From contig NZ_WWCK01000004.1 in the NCBI RefSeq assembly GCF_009857435.1, forward strand, positions 496,001-560,000: DNA of 64,000 bases, written 5' to 3'. The stretch is from Duganella rivi (GTDB lineage: Bacteria; Pseudomonadota; Gammaproteobacteria; Burkholderiales; Burkholderiaceae_D). Positions 21,353 through 31,007 of this stretch are shown here, piece after piece; within the stretch, counting starts at the first letter, position 1, and each line of letters starts with the position of its first letter. The notes under the pieces are model-generated. The model was given only the letters and a program-made list of their open reading frames with translations. It had not been told where the DNA came from and searched no databases. Both the position numbers and the translations under genes were made by a program.

Positions 21353-22666
21353 ATGACTACCGCAGCAACTACAGTCAGCGGCAGCAGCAGCGCCGCCCCT
21401 ACCGTGCTCGACATGGCCGTCAGCAAGGTCAAGTGGCGCATCTTGCCGCTGTTCGTGGTGATGTTCATCGCCAACTACATCGACCGCGTCAACATCGGCT
21501 TCGTGCGCTCGCACCTTGAGCAAGACCTCGGCATCGGCGCGGCTGCGTTCGGCTTCGGGGCCGGCATCTTCTTCCTTGCCTATGCGCTGTTCGAGGTGCC
21601 ATCCAACATCCTGCAACAGCGCTTCGGCGCCAAGGCGTGGCTGACCCGCATCATGGCCAGCTGGGGCGTGGTCGCCACCGGCATGGCCTTCGTACAGGGC
21701 GAGACCTCGTTCTACGTGATGCGCTTCCTGCTGGGCGTGGCCGAGGCCGGATTCTTCCCTGGCGTGGTCTACTACTTCACCCAGTGGCTGCCGAACCGCG
21801 AGCGCGGCAAGGCCATGGCGATTTTCCTGAGCGGCTCGGCGCTGGCGTCGGTGATGTCGGGGCCGCTGTCGGGCGCACTGTTATCGATTAACGGCGGCGG
21901 CTTCCACGGCTGGCAATGGATGTTCATCATCGAAGGCCTGGCCTCGGTGGCGCTGTGCTTCGTGGTGTGGTTCTTCCTTGATTCCAGGCCGGAAGATGCC
22001 AAGTGGCTGACCGAGTCCGAGCGCACTGCCCTGACCACCATCATCGCTGCCGAGAAAAAGGAACGCGACGCCAACAAGCCGGCCCACGCCAGCATGTTCA
22101 CGCTGCTGAAAGATTCGCGGATTGCGCTGTTCTGCTTCATCTACTTCGCCATCCAGCTGACCATCTACGGCGCCACCTTCTGGCTGCCGAGCATCATCAA
22201 GAAGATGGGGCACTTCAGCGAGTTCCAGGTTGGCCTGTTCAACTCGATCCCGTGGATCATCTCGATTGCGGCGATGTATATGTTTGCCGGCTTGGCGCAG
22301 CGCTATCGCCACCAGCAGGCGTGGGTAGCAGTGGCATTGGTGATTGCGGCGTGCGGCATGTTCGCCTCCACCATCGCCGGCCCGGTATTTGCGTTCGTGG
22401 CGATCTGCTTTGCCGGCATCGGCTTCAAGGCCGCATCGTCCTTGTTCTGGCCGATTCCGCAAGGCTACCTGGACAGCCGCATCGCCGCAGCGGTGATCGC
22501 CTTGATCAACTCGCTGGGCAACCTGGGCGGCTTTGTCGCTCCGGCCACCTTCGGCTACCTTGAGCAGAAAACTGGCTCGATCCAGGGCGGCTTATACGCG
22601 CTGGCGACGGCATCGGTCATCGCGGCGGGCCTGGTGTTCCTGACCCGCCGCCGTAAGCAGAGCTAG
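21353..22666 (+). CDS. gudP: MFS sugar-acid transporter (glucarate/galactarate, ACS family)
   Basis: A 437-residue major-facilitator protein with 12 predicted membrane helices, of the anion:cation symporter family. Signatures are FIANYIDRVNIGFVRSHLEQDLG in helix 1 and FGFGAGIFFLAYALFEVPSN in helix 2. The cytoplasmic loop contains WLPNRERGKA. Placement directly after gudD makes glucarate or galactarate the likely substrate, taken up by proton symport. AAGGAGA precedes the ATG. The stop overlaps the stop of the convergent hydrolase gene by 4 bases. Confidence 0.9.
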   Translation: MTTAATTVSGSSSAAPTVLDMAVSKVKWRILPLFVVMFIANYIDRVNIGFVRSHLEQDLGIGAAAFGFGAGIFFLAYALFEVPSNILQQRFGAKAWLTRIMASWGVVATGMAFVQGETSFYVMRFLLGVAEAGFFPGVVYYFTQWLPNRERGKAMAIFLSGSALASVMSGPLSGALLSINGGGFHGWQWMFIIEGLASVALCFVVWFFLDSRPEDAKWLTESERTALTTIIAAEKKERDANKPAHASMFTLLKDSRIALFCFIYFAIQLTIYGATFWLPSIIKKMGHFSEFQVGLFNSIPWIISIAAMYMFAGLAQRYRHQQAWVAVALVIAACGMFASTIAGPVFAFVAICFAGIGFKAASSLFWPIPQGYLDSRIAAAVIALINSLGNLGGFVAPATFGYLEQKTGSIQGGLYALATASVIAAGLVFLTRRRKQS

Positions 22667-23745
22667 TCCTTGGCCAGCGGGCGGACGTATTCCAGCAAGC
22701 TAACCAGCGTCTTGCCCGGCTCCTCGAACTGTACCAGGTGCGAGGAATTCTCGAACCAGACCGCGCGCTTGTAAGGCGCCTTGACCTTCGCAAGCCAGGC
22801 CGCGGTCGGTTCGGACGGCGTGGTGTAATCGTGCCGCCCCATGAACATCACGACCGGAATCGGGAAACGCCGGACCGGCTTGAAGTCCACCTGCAACCAC
22901 TCATTCAGCACGCGTTCCAGCGTCAGCAGGCTGCCTTGGTCGATGGCCTTGGTGGCAGCCTCGTCATACTCCGGCGACAGCAGCGGCGCATCGAAGTAGT
23001 AGGCGAAGTCGCTGCGATACGCGGCCAGCCCACCGTATTGCTGCGCCCAGTTACGCTCGATGACGATGCGTTCACGCGTGATCGGCGTATCGCCCGGGTA
23101 AGGCGCGATGGATGCGAGTTCCTTCAGCGCCTGCGGGTTGTTTTCCTTGCGGGCCTGCGCCAGCGCGAAATCGAAGCTGACCTTTTCGTTATCCAGCATG
23201 CTGATGACCTGCCCGATGCCGACGTAAGCATGGAATAGGTCCGGCCGCGCCAGCGCGGCGCGCATGCCGACCACCGTGCCCCAGCTGTGGCCTACCAGGA
23301 TCACCTTGCGCTTGCCGTAGCGCTTGGACACTTGCTCCGCGATCTTGACCGAATCATCGACAAACTGTGCGATGTTCAAGGTAGGCCGCACCGTGTCCGG
23401 GCTATTGTCGAGGTAGGTCTTGCCGGCCCCGCGCTGGTCGTAATTGACCACCGTGAAATACTCTTCGAGCGGGCGCTGGTACATCCACATGGTCGGGGCG
23501 CTTGGCGACGCTGGGCCGCCGTGCAGGAACAGCAGCACCGGATTCTTGCGGTCCTGCCCGCGCGTGTACACCCACTGGTCGATGCCGTTGATGTGCAGCT
23601 TGAAATTCTCCTGCACGCCGGCCGGCGCAACGATGCGGCTCACATCGCCAATGATCTGCTTGCCGCTAGGCTGCGCAGCGAGCGCGCACGGCAGCGCCGC
23701 CGCCATTATCGCCAGCGCCGCCAGCCGTTTTATCGCGCCGCTCAT
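22663..23745 (-). CDS. Exported alpha/beta hydrolase, proline iminopeptidase-like (S33)
   Basis: A 360-residue alpha/beta-hydrolase with a signal peptide (hydrophobic core LAALAIMAAALPCALA). The oxyanion motif HGGPASPSAP, the strand NYDQRGAGKT and the nucleophile elbow GHSWGT are the S33 prolyl-aminopeptidase/tricorn-interacting pattern. The later D of FMGRHDYTTP and H of NSSHLVQFE complete the triad. The substrate may be a peptide or a small ester. Its ATG overlaps the stop codon of the thioesterase gene (ATGA), so the two are translationally coupled. Confidence 0.88.
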   Translation of the reverse strand: MSGAIKRLAALAIMAAALPCALAAQPSGKQIIGDVSRIVAPAGVQENFKLHINGIDQWVYTRGQDRKNPVLLFLHGGPASPSAPTMWMYQRPLEEYFTVVNYDQRGAGKTYLDNSPDTVRPTLNIAQFVDDSVKIAEQVSKRYGKRKVILVGHSWGTVVGMRAALARPDLFHAYVGIGQVISMLDNEKVSFDFALAQARKENNPQALKELASIAPYPGDTPITRERIVIERNWAQQYGGLAAYRSDFAYYFDAPLLSPEYDEAATKAIDQGSLLTLERVLNEWLQVDFKPVRRFPIPVVMFMGRHDYTTPSEPTAAWLAKVKAPYKRAVWFENSSHLVQFEEPGKTLVSLLEYVRPLAKD

Positions 23746-24221
23746 TTCTTGCGGTTGCCATGCACCATCTGGCGGGCTTGTTTGCGCAGCAGCGCTTGTT
23801 CCCAGCGCTGCTTCTGCTCCTCGGTTTCCGGTTGCAGCACCGGCACTTCCACCGGCTTGCGATTGGAATCGACCGCCACCATGGTGAAATAGCAGCTGTT
23901 CGCGTGACGCACCAGGCGCTGCTGGATATTTTCCGTCACCACCCGGATGCCCACCTCCATCGAGGTGCGGCCGGTGTAGTTGATCGAGGCCAGGAAAGTC
24001 ACCAGTTCACCCACATGGATCGGCTGCAGGAACATCACTTGATCCACCGACAAGGTCACCACGTAGCTGCCCGAGTAGCGGCTGGCGCAGGCGTAGGCCA
24101 CGCTGTCCAGGTACTTCAAGATGGTGCCGCCGTGGACGTTGCCGCTAAAGTTGGCCATATCAGGGGTCATCAGCACCGTCATGCTCAGTTCATGCTCAAC
24201 CCAGTTCATCGGTTTTTCCAT
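23742..24221 (-). CDS. Hot-dog-fold acyl-CoA thioesterase
   Basis: A 159-residue YciA/ACOT-type thioesterase that hydrolyses acyl-CoA to free acid and CoA. The hot-dog helix GNVHGGTILKYLDSVAYACA and the following VDQVMFLQPIHVGE strand are characteristic, with the catalytic Asp in LD. It is cytosolic and probably hexameric. Its translation is coupled to the downstream exported hydrolase by a 4-base overlap, an odd pairing because the two products act in different compartments. The ATG at 24221 is used, and an in-frame ATG lies at codon 5. Confidence 0.9.
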   Translation of the reverse strand: MEKPMNWVEHELSMTVLMTPDMANFSGNVHGGTILKYLDSVAYACASRYSGSYVVTLSVDQVMFLQPIHVGELVTFLASINYTGRTSMEVGIRVVTENIQQRLVRHANSCYFTMVAVDSNRKPVEVPVLQPETEEQKQRWEQALLRKQARQMVHGNRKK

Positions 24222-24329
24222 TGCCTAGCTCCCAGTTGTATTTAACAACATGCTAGCCGCTAAGCTTGCCATTCGCAAATAGTTATCAAAAGTTGTACAC
24301 TTTACGCTCACCTTCGCCACGGAGCAGCT

Positions 24330-25646
24330 ATGAAATGGAAAGTCCTGGCCGCGAGCTTAATGCTCGCCTTGGCCACCACCGCGCAAGCCGCCGCCAGCGC
24401 CGATCAGGTCCAGACCTTCACCCTGAACAACGGCATGAAATTCATCGTGCTCGAGTCGCACGGCATTCCGAACGCCACCATGTACACCTTCTGGAAAGTC
24501 GGCTCGCGCAATGAAACGCCCGGCATCACCGGCCTGTCGCACTTCTTTGAACACATGATGTTCAACGGCTCCAAAAAATTCGGCCCGAAGATGTTTGACC
24601 GCACCATGGAGGCTGCCGGCGGTTCCAACAACGCCTTCACCAGCAGCGACGTCACCGTGTACCAGGACTGGTTCCCGGCCGCCGCGCTGGAGACCATCTT
24701 CACGCTGGAAAGCGACCGCGTCGCCAATCTCACCATCGATCCGAAAATGGTCGAGAGCGAGCGCGGCGTGGTGCTGTCCGAGCGCAGCACCAACCTCGAA
24801 AACTCCAACCTGATGGCGCTGTACATCGACGTCAACAGCGCGGCCTTCACCGCCCATACCTACGCCCTGCCGGTGATCGGCCATGAATCCGACATCAAGG
24901 CGTGGACGCAGGCCGACCTCGAACACTACTTCCGCACCTACTACGCGCCCAACAACGCGGTGGTGGTCATCGTCGGCGACGTCAAGACCGGCGAGGTGAA
25001 GAAGCTGGCCACCAAATACTTCGGCGGCATTCCCAAGCGCGCGCTGCCGCCGCCGGTGCGCACCGTCGAACCGCCGCAAGTGGGCGAGCGGCGCGTGTTC
25101 ATTGCCAAGGAATCGGCCACCTCGGTCAACCTCAGCGTGGCTTACAAAATCCCCGCCGCCGACAGCCCGGATCACTACGCGCTGCAGGTGCTACAAGGCG
25201 TGCTGACCGACGGCAAAACCTCGCGCCTATACAAGGCGCTGGTCGACCAGCAACTGGCCACGACGGTCGGCGCCGACAGCCTCGAAGGCTTCGATCCCGG
25301 CCTGCTCTACCTGTCGGCCGTGGCTGCCGCCAACGTCAAAGCGGCGCAGCTGGAACACGCGCTGCTGGCCGAAGTCGACAAGCTGGTCAAGGACGGCGTC
25401 AGCGACGAGGAACTGCAAAAAGTCAAAAACCAGAAACTGGTCAACCTCTACCGCGAGCAGGAAACCATCAACGGCAAGGCCCTCCAGCTAGGCAATTACG
25501 AGGTGTTCTACGGCGGCTACAAAAAGCTGTACGACGCGCCCGCCGCCTACCGGAAACTGACCACGGCCGACATCCAGGCCGTCGCCGCCAAATACCTGAA
25601 GAAATCGCAGCGCACCGTCGGCGTGCTGGCCGCCAAGGAGGATTGA
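24330..25646 (+). CDS. Exported M16 zinc metallopeptidase, catalytic subunit
   Basis: A 438-residue pitrilysin/insulinase family peptidase with a signal peptide (1-20, ending AQA). The inverted zinc motif HFFEH (71-75) and the distal ligand E151 in VVLSERS are present, so this subunit is catalytically competent. GGAG lies 6 bases before the ATG. It is followed after 3 bases by a second M16 gene that lacks the zinc motif. Such pairs form heterodimers like mitochondrial processing peptidase, with one active and one substrate-binding partner. It probably degrades peptides in the periplasm. Confidence 0.93.
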   Translation: MKWKVLAASLMLALATTAQAAASADQVQTFTLNNGMKFIVLESHGIPNATMYTFWKVGSRNETPGITGLSHFFEHMMFNGSKKFGPKMFDRTMEAAGGSNNAFTSSDVTVYQDWFPAAALETIFTLESDRVANLTIDPKMVESERGVVLSERSTNLENSNLMALYIDVNSAAFTAHTYALPVIGHESDIKAWTQADLEHYFRTYYAPNNAVVVIVGDVKTGEVKKLATKYFGGIPKRALPPPVRTVEPPQVGERRVFIAKESATSVNLSVAYKIPAADSPDHYALQVLQGVLTDGKTSRLYKALVDQQLATTVGADSLEGFDPGLLYLSAVAAANVKAAQLEHALLAEVDKLVKDGVSDEELQKVKNQKLVNLYREQETINGKALQLGNYEVFYGGYKKLYDAPAAYRKLTTADIQAVAAKYLKKSQRTVGVLAAKED

Positions 25647-25649
25647 TCC

Positions 25650-27029
25650 ATGAAGAAAAACATCATCGCCGCCAGCCTGGCCGCCAGTGCGCTGCACGCC
25701 AGCGCCGCCGAATTCCGCCTGCCCGAGTTCGACACCATCACGCTGCAAAATGGCCTCACCGTCTACCTGATGGAGCGCCACGAAGTGCCGCTGATCTCAG
25801 TGCGCGCCGTGGTGAAAGCCGGCGCCGTCAACGACGGCAAGCAGCCCGGCCTGTCCAACCTCACCGGCGACGCCCTGCTGCTCGGCAGCAAAGCCCATGA
25901 CAAAGCCGCCATCGACAACGCCTTCGATTACCGTGGCGCGCGCCTGGCCGGGGGCGCCGGCGCCGAGGCCAGCACCGTGCAAGCCAACTTCGCCCGCGCC
26001 GATGCACCCGCCTTACTGCCGCTGTTCGCCGAAATTCTGCTGCAACCAAGCTTTGACGATGCCGAGCTGAGCAAACTGCGCGAACGCAAGGTGAGCGGCC
26101 TCAAGCAAGCCAAGGAAGCGCCGAGCAACGTGGTGCAGAACTACTACCGCGCCATGCTGTTTGGCGATAGCCCCTACGCGATTCCCGCCAGCGGCACGGT
26201 CAGCAGCGTGAGCGCGCTCAAGCAAGGCGACGTGCAGCGCTACTACCAGCAATACTACCGCCCGGACAATGCCGCCATCGTGGTGGTCGGTGATTTCCAA
26301 AAGAGCGAGATGCGCAAGCAGATCGAATCGCTGTTCGGCGCATGGCAAGCCAAGGGCCCGGCTCCGGCCGCGCAAGACAACGGCAAGATCAAGGCCGACA
26401 AGGCGCGCGTGCTGCTGGTGAACAAGGCCGACGCCATCGAAACCACCTACCTGATCGGCGGCGCCGGCATCGCCCGCAACGATCCCGACTATGTGCCGCT
26501 GCACGTGCTGAACACGGTGCTGGGCGGCCGCTTTACCTCGTGGCTCAACGACGAGTTGCGCGTGAACTCCGGCCTGACCTACGGCGCGTTCAGCGGATTC
26601 AGCCCGCTGTCGCAGACCGGCACCTTTGCCATCAGCAGCTTCACCGCGTCGGATAAGACTGCGGCGGCGCTGGCGCTCACGCACAAGACCTACCAACGGC
26701 TGTGGGACCAAGGCATCGACAAGGCCACGCTGGAATCGGCCAAGGCTTACGTCAAGGGCCAGTTCCCGCCGAAGTACGAGACCAGCGAGCAGTTGGCCGG
26801 CTTGCTGGGCGAGATGTACGCCAACAAAGTGGATCGCGCCCAGATCGACAATTTCAGCAAGGATGTCGACAGCCTGACGCCGGAGCGGGCCAAGGCGCTG
26901 ATCAACAAGCACTTCCCGCGCAAGCAATTGCAAACGGTGTTGATCGGCAAAGCGGCTGATATCCGCGACATCGCCAAGACTTACGGCGAGGTCACGGAAC
27001 TGGAGATTACCGCCGATGGCTTTCAGTAA
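25650..27029 (+). CDS. Exported M16 peptidase-like protein, non-catalytic partner
   Basis: A 459-residue M16 family protein with a signal peptide (ending HASA-AEF). At the place of HxxEH it reads LSNLTGDALLLGS, so zinc binding and catalysis are lost. The C-terminal M16 domain retains LNTVLGGRFTSWLNDELR, which builds the substrate chamber. It follows the active subunit by 3 bases with GGAGG in between, indicating 1:1 expression. Its last 23 bases overlap the 3' end of the convergent hybrid kinase gene. Confidence 0.93.
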   Translation: MKKNIIAASLAASALHASAAEFRLPEFDTITLQNGLTVYLMERHEVPLISVRAVVKAGAVNDGKQPGLSNLTGDALLLGSKAHDKAAIDNAFDYRGARLAGGAGAEASTVQANFARADAPALLPLFAEILLQPSFDDAELSKLRERKVSGLKQAKEAPSNVVQNYYRAMLFGDSPYAIPASGTVSSVSALKQGDVQRYYQQYYRPDNAAIVVVGDFQKSEMRKQIESLFGAWQAKGPAPAAQDNGKIKADKARVLLVNKADAIETTYLIGGAGIARNDPDYVPLHVLNTVLGGRFTSWLNDELRVNSGLTYGAFSGFSPLSQTGTFAISSFTASDKTAAALALTHKTYQRLWDQGIDKATLESAKAYVKGQFPPKYETSEQLAGLLGEMYANKVDRAQIDNFSKDVDSLTPERAKALINKHFPRKQLQTVLIGKAADIRDIAKTYGEVTELEITADGFQ

Positions 27030-30000
27030 GTAGCTGCTCGATGTCCTCGGCCACGCCGGGGCAAGCATCAAGCACCAGGCCGAGCGGCGACCACGCACCG
27101 GCGTCTTGTTTCAGGGCACGCTCGGCCAGCTGGCTCAGCGTCGCCAAGCGGTCGGCGCCGACGGTGCCGGCCAACCCTTTCAGCGTGTGCAGCGCCGGCA
27201 AGGCTGCGGCCGTGTTTTGCTCGCTGCGCGCTTCGTGCAGTTGCTGCGCCAGCTTCTCTGCCTCCACCACGAAGCTGCGCAAGGCGATCAGGTAGACCGA
27301 CTCCAATCCACCCAGGCGCTTCAGCGCGGCAGCGCTGTTAAGACCGGCGTCAGGCAGCGCCATCGCCCCGCCCTGCGCTGGGTCGGCCGTAACCGCCGCT
27401 GCCGCAGTGGCAGTCGCTGCGGCAGCCACCACCGCCACGCCCGCCGCGCCGCCCTTGCGCGCGTGCTGCAGAATCACCTCGATCAATTGCTCAAGGTCGA
27501 ACGGCTTGCCGATGTGATCGGCCATGCCAGCCTCCAGCGCGGCAATGCGGTCGGCTGCCAGCGCATTGGCGGTCATGGCCACGATGGCTGGCGTTGCCAA
27601 GCCCAGCCGGCCTTGGATGGCGCGCGTGGTCTGGTAGCCGTCCATTTCCGGCATCTGGATATCCATCAGGATCAAGTCCGGCAGCGGCCCTGAGCGCTGC
27701 ACCACGCCCAGCGCCATCTGGCCCGAGCTCGCCACTTCCACCTGCGCGCCCTCGTTGCCCAGCAATTCGCTGGCGACCTGCTGATTGGCCGGATTATCTT
27801 CCACCAGCAGCAGGCGCAAGCCGGCCAGCCGCCGCTGCGACGGCGCCGCCACCGGCAGCCCCAGCGGCTTGCGGTTCTCGAGCCGCGCATCGGCCACGGC
27901 GTCGAACAGCATCGAGGCCGTCACCGGCTTGACCACGAAGCCATCCAGCACCGGCTCCATTTCCTTGTGGCGCTGCGCCAGCAGTTCGCGGTCGTGCGCG
28001 GTCACCATCACGATCAGCGGCGTCTTGCCCTCGGGCGCCAGCTGGCGGATACGGCAACTGGTTTCCCAGCCATCCAGCGCCGGCATGCGCCAGTCGATGA
28101 ACACCACGTCGTAAGCCTTGCGGCGGGCGATCTGCCCGGCAATCGCATCCAGCGCCTCGTAGCCGTCGGCCGCCACATCCACCCGCCAGCCGAACGAGGA
28201 CGCCATCTCGCGCAGCACCGTGCGCGCCACCGGGTTGTCGTCCACCACCAGGCACGACAGGCCGCGCATCACCGCGTCCTGCAGCGGCAGCGCGGCCAGC
28301 GGCGCCGCTTCCGGCAGTTGCTCGCAGATGCCCAACTCCACCGTGAAATCAAACACGCTGCCATGGCCTACTTCGCTCACCACGCGCAGCTTGCCGCCCA
28401 TCAGCCGCACCAGCCGCTGGCTGATCGCCAAGCCCAGCCCGGTGCCGCCGTAGCGGCGCGCGGTCGACGCTTCGGCCTGCGAGAAGCCATCAAAAATGTG
28501 TTCGCACTGCTCAGGCGCAATGCCGATGCCGGTATCGCGGATGGCAAACGCAATCGACAAGCTGTGCTCGTTCTGCGCCACCAGCTGGGCCGACACCACC
28601 ACCTCGCCGCGCTCGGTGAACTTGATGGCGTTGCCAGCCAGGTTGAGCAAGATCTGCTGCAAGCGCAAGGCGTCGCCTACCACCATCGCCGGCAATTCCG
28701 GCGCCACGCGGAACAGCACCTCGATATTTTTCGGGCCGACATTGGCCGACAAGATCACCGCCAGGTCGCGCCACAGCTTATCGAGCCGGAACGGGTGCGG
28801 ATCGAGCGCCAGCTTGCCGGCCTCCACCTTGGAGAAGTCCAGCACGTCGTTGAGCAGGCCGAGCAAGGCGCTGGCGGCGGCGTGCGCCTTGTCGACGTAA
28901 TCTTGCTGGCGGCCGTTCATGGCAGTCTGGCGCAGCAATTGCAGCATGCCCAGCACCGCATTCATCGGCGAGCGGATCTCGTGGCTCATGTTGGCCACGA
29001 AGTCCGACTTGGCGCGTCCCGCCTGGTCGGCCGCGTCCTTGGCCTGCAACAGCGCGTCATGCGCGGCACGCAGCTCGGTGCTGTCGGTACTGCTGCCGAC
29101 CCAGCTCAGGATGACGCCGTTGGCGTCGCGCTGCGGCAGCGCGTGGTTGTCGAAAATGCGCCACTCGCCGTCGTGGCGGCGCAGCCGGCAATCGCAGCGG
29201 AACTGGTCGCCGTCGTGCAGCGCGCGCTGCCAGGCCGCCGTCACTACCGGCATGTCGTCGGGATGAATCACGCGCGACCAGTCGCCGGCGAGGATCAGCT
29301 GGGTGGCCGGGATGCCGCTGAAACTCTCCCAGTGATGGCTGAGGAAATCGATCCGCAGCTCGGGCGTGGCAGTCCACACCATCTGCGGCAAGCCCTCGGT
29401 CAGCGAGCGCCAGCGCGATTCCGACGCGGTCAGCTGGGCCAGCGAATTTTGCAGCGCGCGTTCGGCATCGACCAGCGCCGTCAGCGACTGGTACTGCTTG
29501 TTCAGGCCGTAGCGCACGCCCAGCAGCAAGGCAACCCCCAAGCCGATCAGCAGGCCAAGGAAAATCGAGGCGTTGCGCACCTCTTTGTACCACGGCGCGA
29601 GGAAGTCATCGCTGGCCAGCCCCACCACCACGTACACCGGGTAGGTGCCAACCTTCTCCACGCTGAGCGTGCGCTCCAGGCCGTCGCGCGGACTGATGAT
29701 GGTGTAGCTGGCGCGCTTTTGCTTGCCGTCGAGGATGGCCTGAGTGGCCGGATTGATCTTGATGGTGCTGCCGAACGGCATGTCCGGCACCTCTGGATAG
29801 CGCTGCAGCACGCGCCGCTTATCGTCGAGCAGCACGATCGAGCCGTGGGCGCCGATATTCAGGTTGGAAAACGCCTCGCTGATGTGCGCGCTGTTCATCA
29901 GCACGTAAGCGGTGCCGCCGAACTCGCCGTTCGGCAGGGTCAGCGGATAGACCAGCGGCAGCACCCACTCGCCGCTGATCCGCGACTGCACCGGGATGCC

Positions 30001-30450
30001 AAAGATCAGCTGGTGCTCGCTCTGCACCCGCGCATAGAATTCGCGGATGGTCAGGTCTTGCGGCTTGCTCACATCGACCTGCTCGCCGTAGATCACCTGT
30101 CCCGCTGCGTTGGAGCCGCGCACCGCCTGCGCCTGCGGCAGGCGCTCCTTCAAGCTGCGCAGGTAGGCGCTGAACTTCTCATCGTCAAAGCGCTTCTGCT
30201 CGTGCATGGTGCGGAACTCGAGGTCGGCCCGGCGCATGGCGAGATCGACCTCCCGGAAATGCGAGTGCAGGAAATTTTCCAGCGAGATCACGAGGTTGTG
30301 CGAGGTTTCCTCGGCGCTGGCGTAGTAGCGCAGCCGGCTCTGGTTCAGCACATGCACCACGAACAGCGAGACGACCAGCAGCACCAGCACCACGGCCGCC
30401 ACCATTACACCGAATAGTTTGCGAAACTTTTGCAGCGTGGTGAATCTCAT
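27007..30450 (-). CDS. Large hybrid sensor kinase: periplasmic sensor, PAS, HisKA, HATPase, two receivers, HPt
   Basis: A 1147-residue protein from the ATG at 30450 (MRFTTLQK). The frame continues upstream across a terminator, but that part is noncoding. Membrane helices at about 13-35 and 300-320 bracket a Cache-like periplasmic domain of about 265 residues. Then come PAS (about 345-465), HisKA with H490 in SHEIRSP, and an ATPase domain with the motifs DTGIGI and GGTGLGLA. Receiver 1 has D786, receiver 2 has D930, and the C-terminal HPt domain has H1088 in HTLKG. The order gives a complete His-Asp-His relay inside one chain. A partner response regulator is not adjacent. Confidence 0.93.
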   Translation of the reverse strand: MRFTTLQKFRKLFGVMVAAVVLVLLVVSLFVVHVLNQSRLRYYASAEETSHNLVISLENFLHSHFREVDLAMRRADLEFRTMHEQKRFDDEKFSAYLRSLKERLPQAQAVRGSNAAGQVIYGEQVDVSKPQDLTIREFYARVQSEHQLIFGIPVQSRISGEWVLPLVYPLTLPNGEFGGTAYVLMNSAHISEAFSNLNIGAHGSIVLLDDKRRVLQRYPEVPDMPFGSTIKINPATQAILDGKQKRASYTIISPRDGLERTLSVEKVGTYPVYVVVGLASDDFLAPWYKEVRNASIFLGLLIGLGVALLLGVRYGLNKQYQSLTALVDAERALQNSLAQLTASESRWRSLTEGLPQMVWTATPELRIDFLSHHWESFSGIPATQLILAGDWSRVIHPDDMPVVTAAWQRALHDGDQFRCDCRLRRHDGEWRIFDNHALPQRDANGVILSWVGSSTDSTELRAAHDALLQAKDAADQAGRAKSDFVANMSHEIRSPMNAVLGMLQLLRQTAMNGRQQDYVDKAHAAASALLGLLNDVLDFSKVEAGKLALDPHPFRLDKLWRDLAVILSANVGPKNIEVLFRVAPELPAMVVGDALRLQQILLNLAGNAIKFTERGEVVVSAQLVAQNEHSLSIAFAIRDTGIGIAPEQCEHIFDGFSQAEASTARRYGGTGLGLAISQRLVRLMGGKLRVVSEVGHGSVFDFTVELGICEQLPEAAPLAALPLQDAVMRGLSCLVVDDNPVARTVLREMASSFGWRVDVAADGYEALDAIAGQIARRKAYDVVFIDWRMPALDGWETSCRIRQLAPEGKTPLIVMVTAHDRELLAQRHKEMEPVLDGFVVKPVTASMLFDAVADARLENRKPLGLPVAAPSQRRLAGLRLLLVEDNPANQQVASELLGNEGAQVEVASSGQMALGVVQRSGPLPDLILMDIQMPEMDGYQTTRAIQGRLGLATPAIVAMTANALAADRIAALEAGMADHIGKPFDLEQLIEVILQHARKGGAAGVAVVAAAATATAAAAVTADPAQGGAMALPDAGLNSAAALKRLGGLESVYLIALRSFVVEAEKLAQQLHEARSEQNTAAALPALHTLKGLAGTVGADRLATLSQLAERALKQDAGAWSPLGLVLDACPGVAEDIEQLLTESHRR

Positions 30451-30500
30451 GACGCGTCCGGTTTTTATTGTTTGCTGTATAAGCTCTACATTACAGCAAA

Positions 30501-30525
30501 AAAAACGCTCCGTAGGAGCGTTTTT
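30501..30525. terminator. Bidirectional-looking intrinsic terminator
   Basis: AAAAACGCTCC (30501-30511), a 3-base loop, then GGAGCGTTTTT (30515-30525) form a perfect 11-bp hairpin with a T tract on either strand. On the minus strand it lies just after the stop of the 126-residue gene. It isolates the kinase gene, which starts 51 bases further on, so that gene must have its own promoter nearby. Confidence 0.9.
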
Positions 30526-30526
30526 A

Positions 30527-30907
30527 TCAGTAACCTTGGCTAATGATGTCTGCCAGCGACTCCCGGCCCTTGTCGCTGATTTCGAAGCCGCCCTCGGCGC
30601 GCTCGATGATGTGGGATTTTTTGCCGAGGAACAACGCCACGTCGGCATCAATGGCCGCGCCGGCTTGCTCGGACAGCGCGCGCAAAGCCAATACGCAACG
30701 GCGCAGGAAGATGGCCTGCTCGCCCTTGTCGGTCAGCGCAATGCGGCCGTTGTGTGCGATGCTGATCAGTTTCAGGCCGGACAGGCGCTTGCTATTGCGG
30801 CCTACGCACGCGCTGACGCGGTCACCCTTGATGCCGCGCTTGATTTCGTACAGGGCGTCGTACTCGTCCTGCGTGAATTTTTCATTCTTCATTGCTATTT
30901 TTTCCAT
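30527..30907 (-). CDS. Unknown 126-residue protein with winged-helix-like C terminus
   Basis: A soluble protein beginning MEKIAMKNEKFTQDEYDALYEI. It contains a basic patch (GRNSKRLSGLKLI), then LTDKGEQAIFLRRCVLALRAL and EISDKGRESLADI. The two tDKG/sDKG turns look like wings of winged-helix domains, so DNA binding is possible, but I cannot name a family. The start could be the ATG at 30907 or the ATG five codons later (30892), and neither has a strong ribosome site. It ends 2 bases before a strong terminator and is therefore monocistronic or the last gene of its transcript. Confidence 0.72.
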   Translation of the reverse strand: MEKIAMKNEKFTQDEYDALYEIKRGIKGDRVSACVGRNSKRLSGLKLISIAHNGRIALTDKGEQAIFLRRCVLALRALSEQAGAAIDADVALFLGKKSHIIERAEGGFEISDKGRESLADIISQGY

Positions 30908-31007
30908 AAGAGACTGCTGCGGCCCTCATGGTACGCGCACACTGGCCCGGCGGCAAGCCGCGCCGTCGCCAGGCAATGGCAATGGCAATAAAGAACGTGC
31001 TTGGGAA

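Noticed and set aside
27967..30417. 816-codon plus-strand frame inside the large hybrid kinase gene
   Set aside because: It is antisense to intact HisKA, receiver and HPt motifs and has no recognisable domain.
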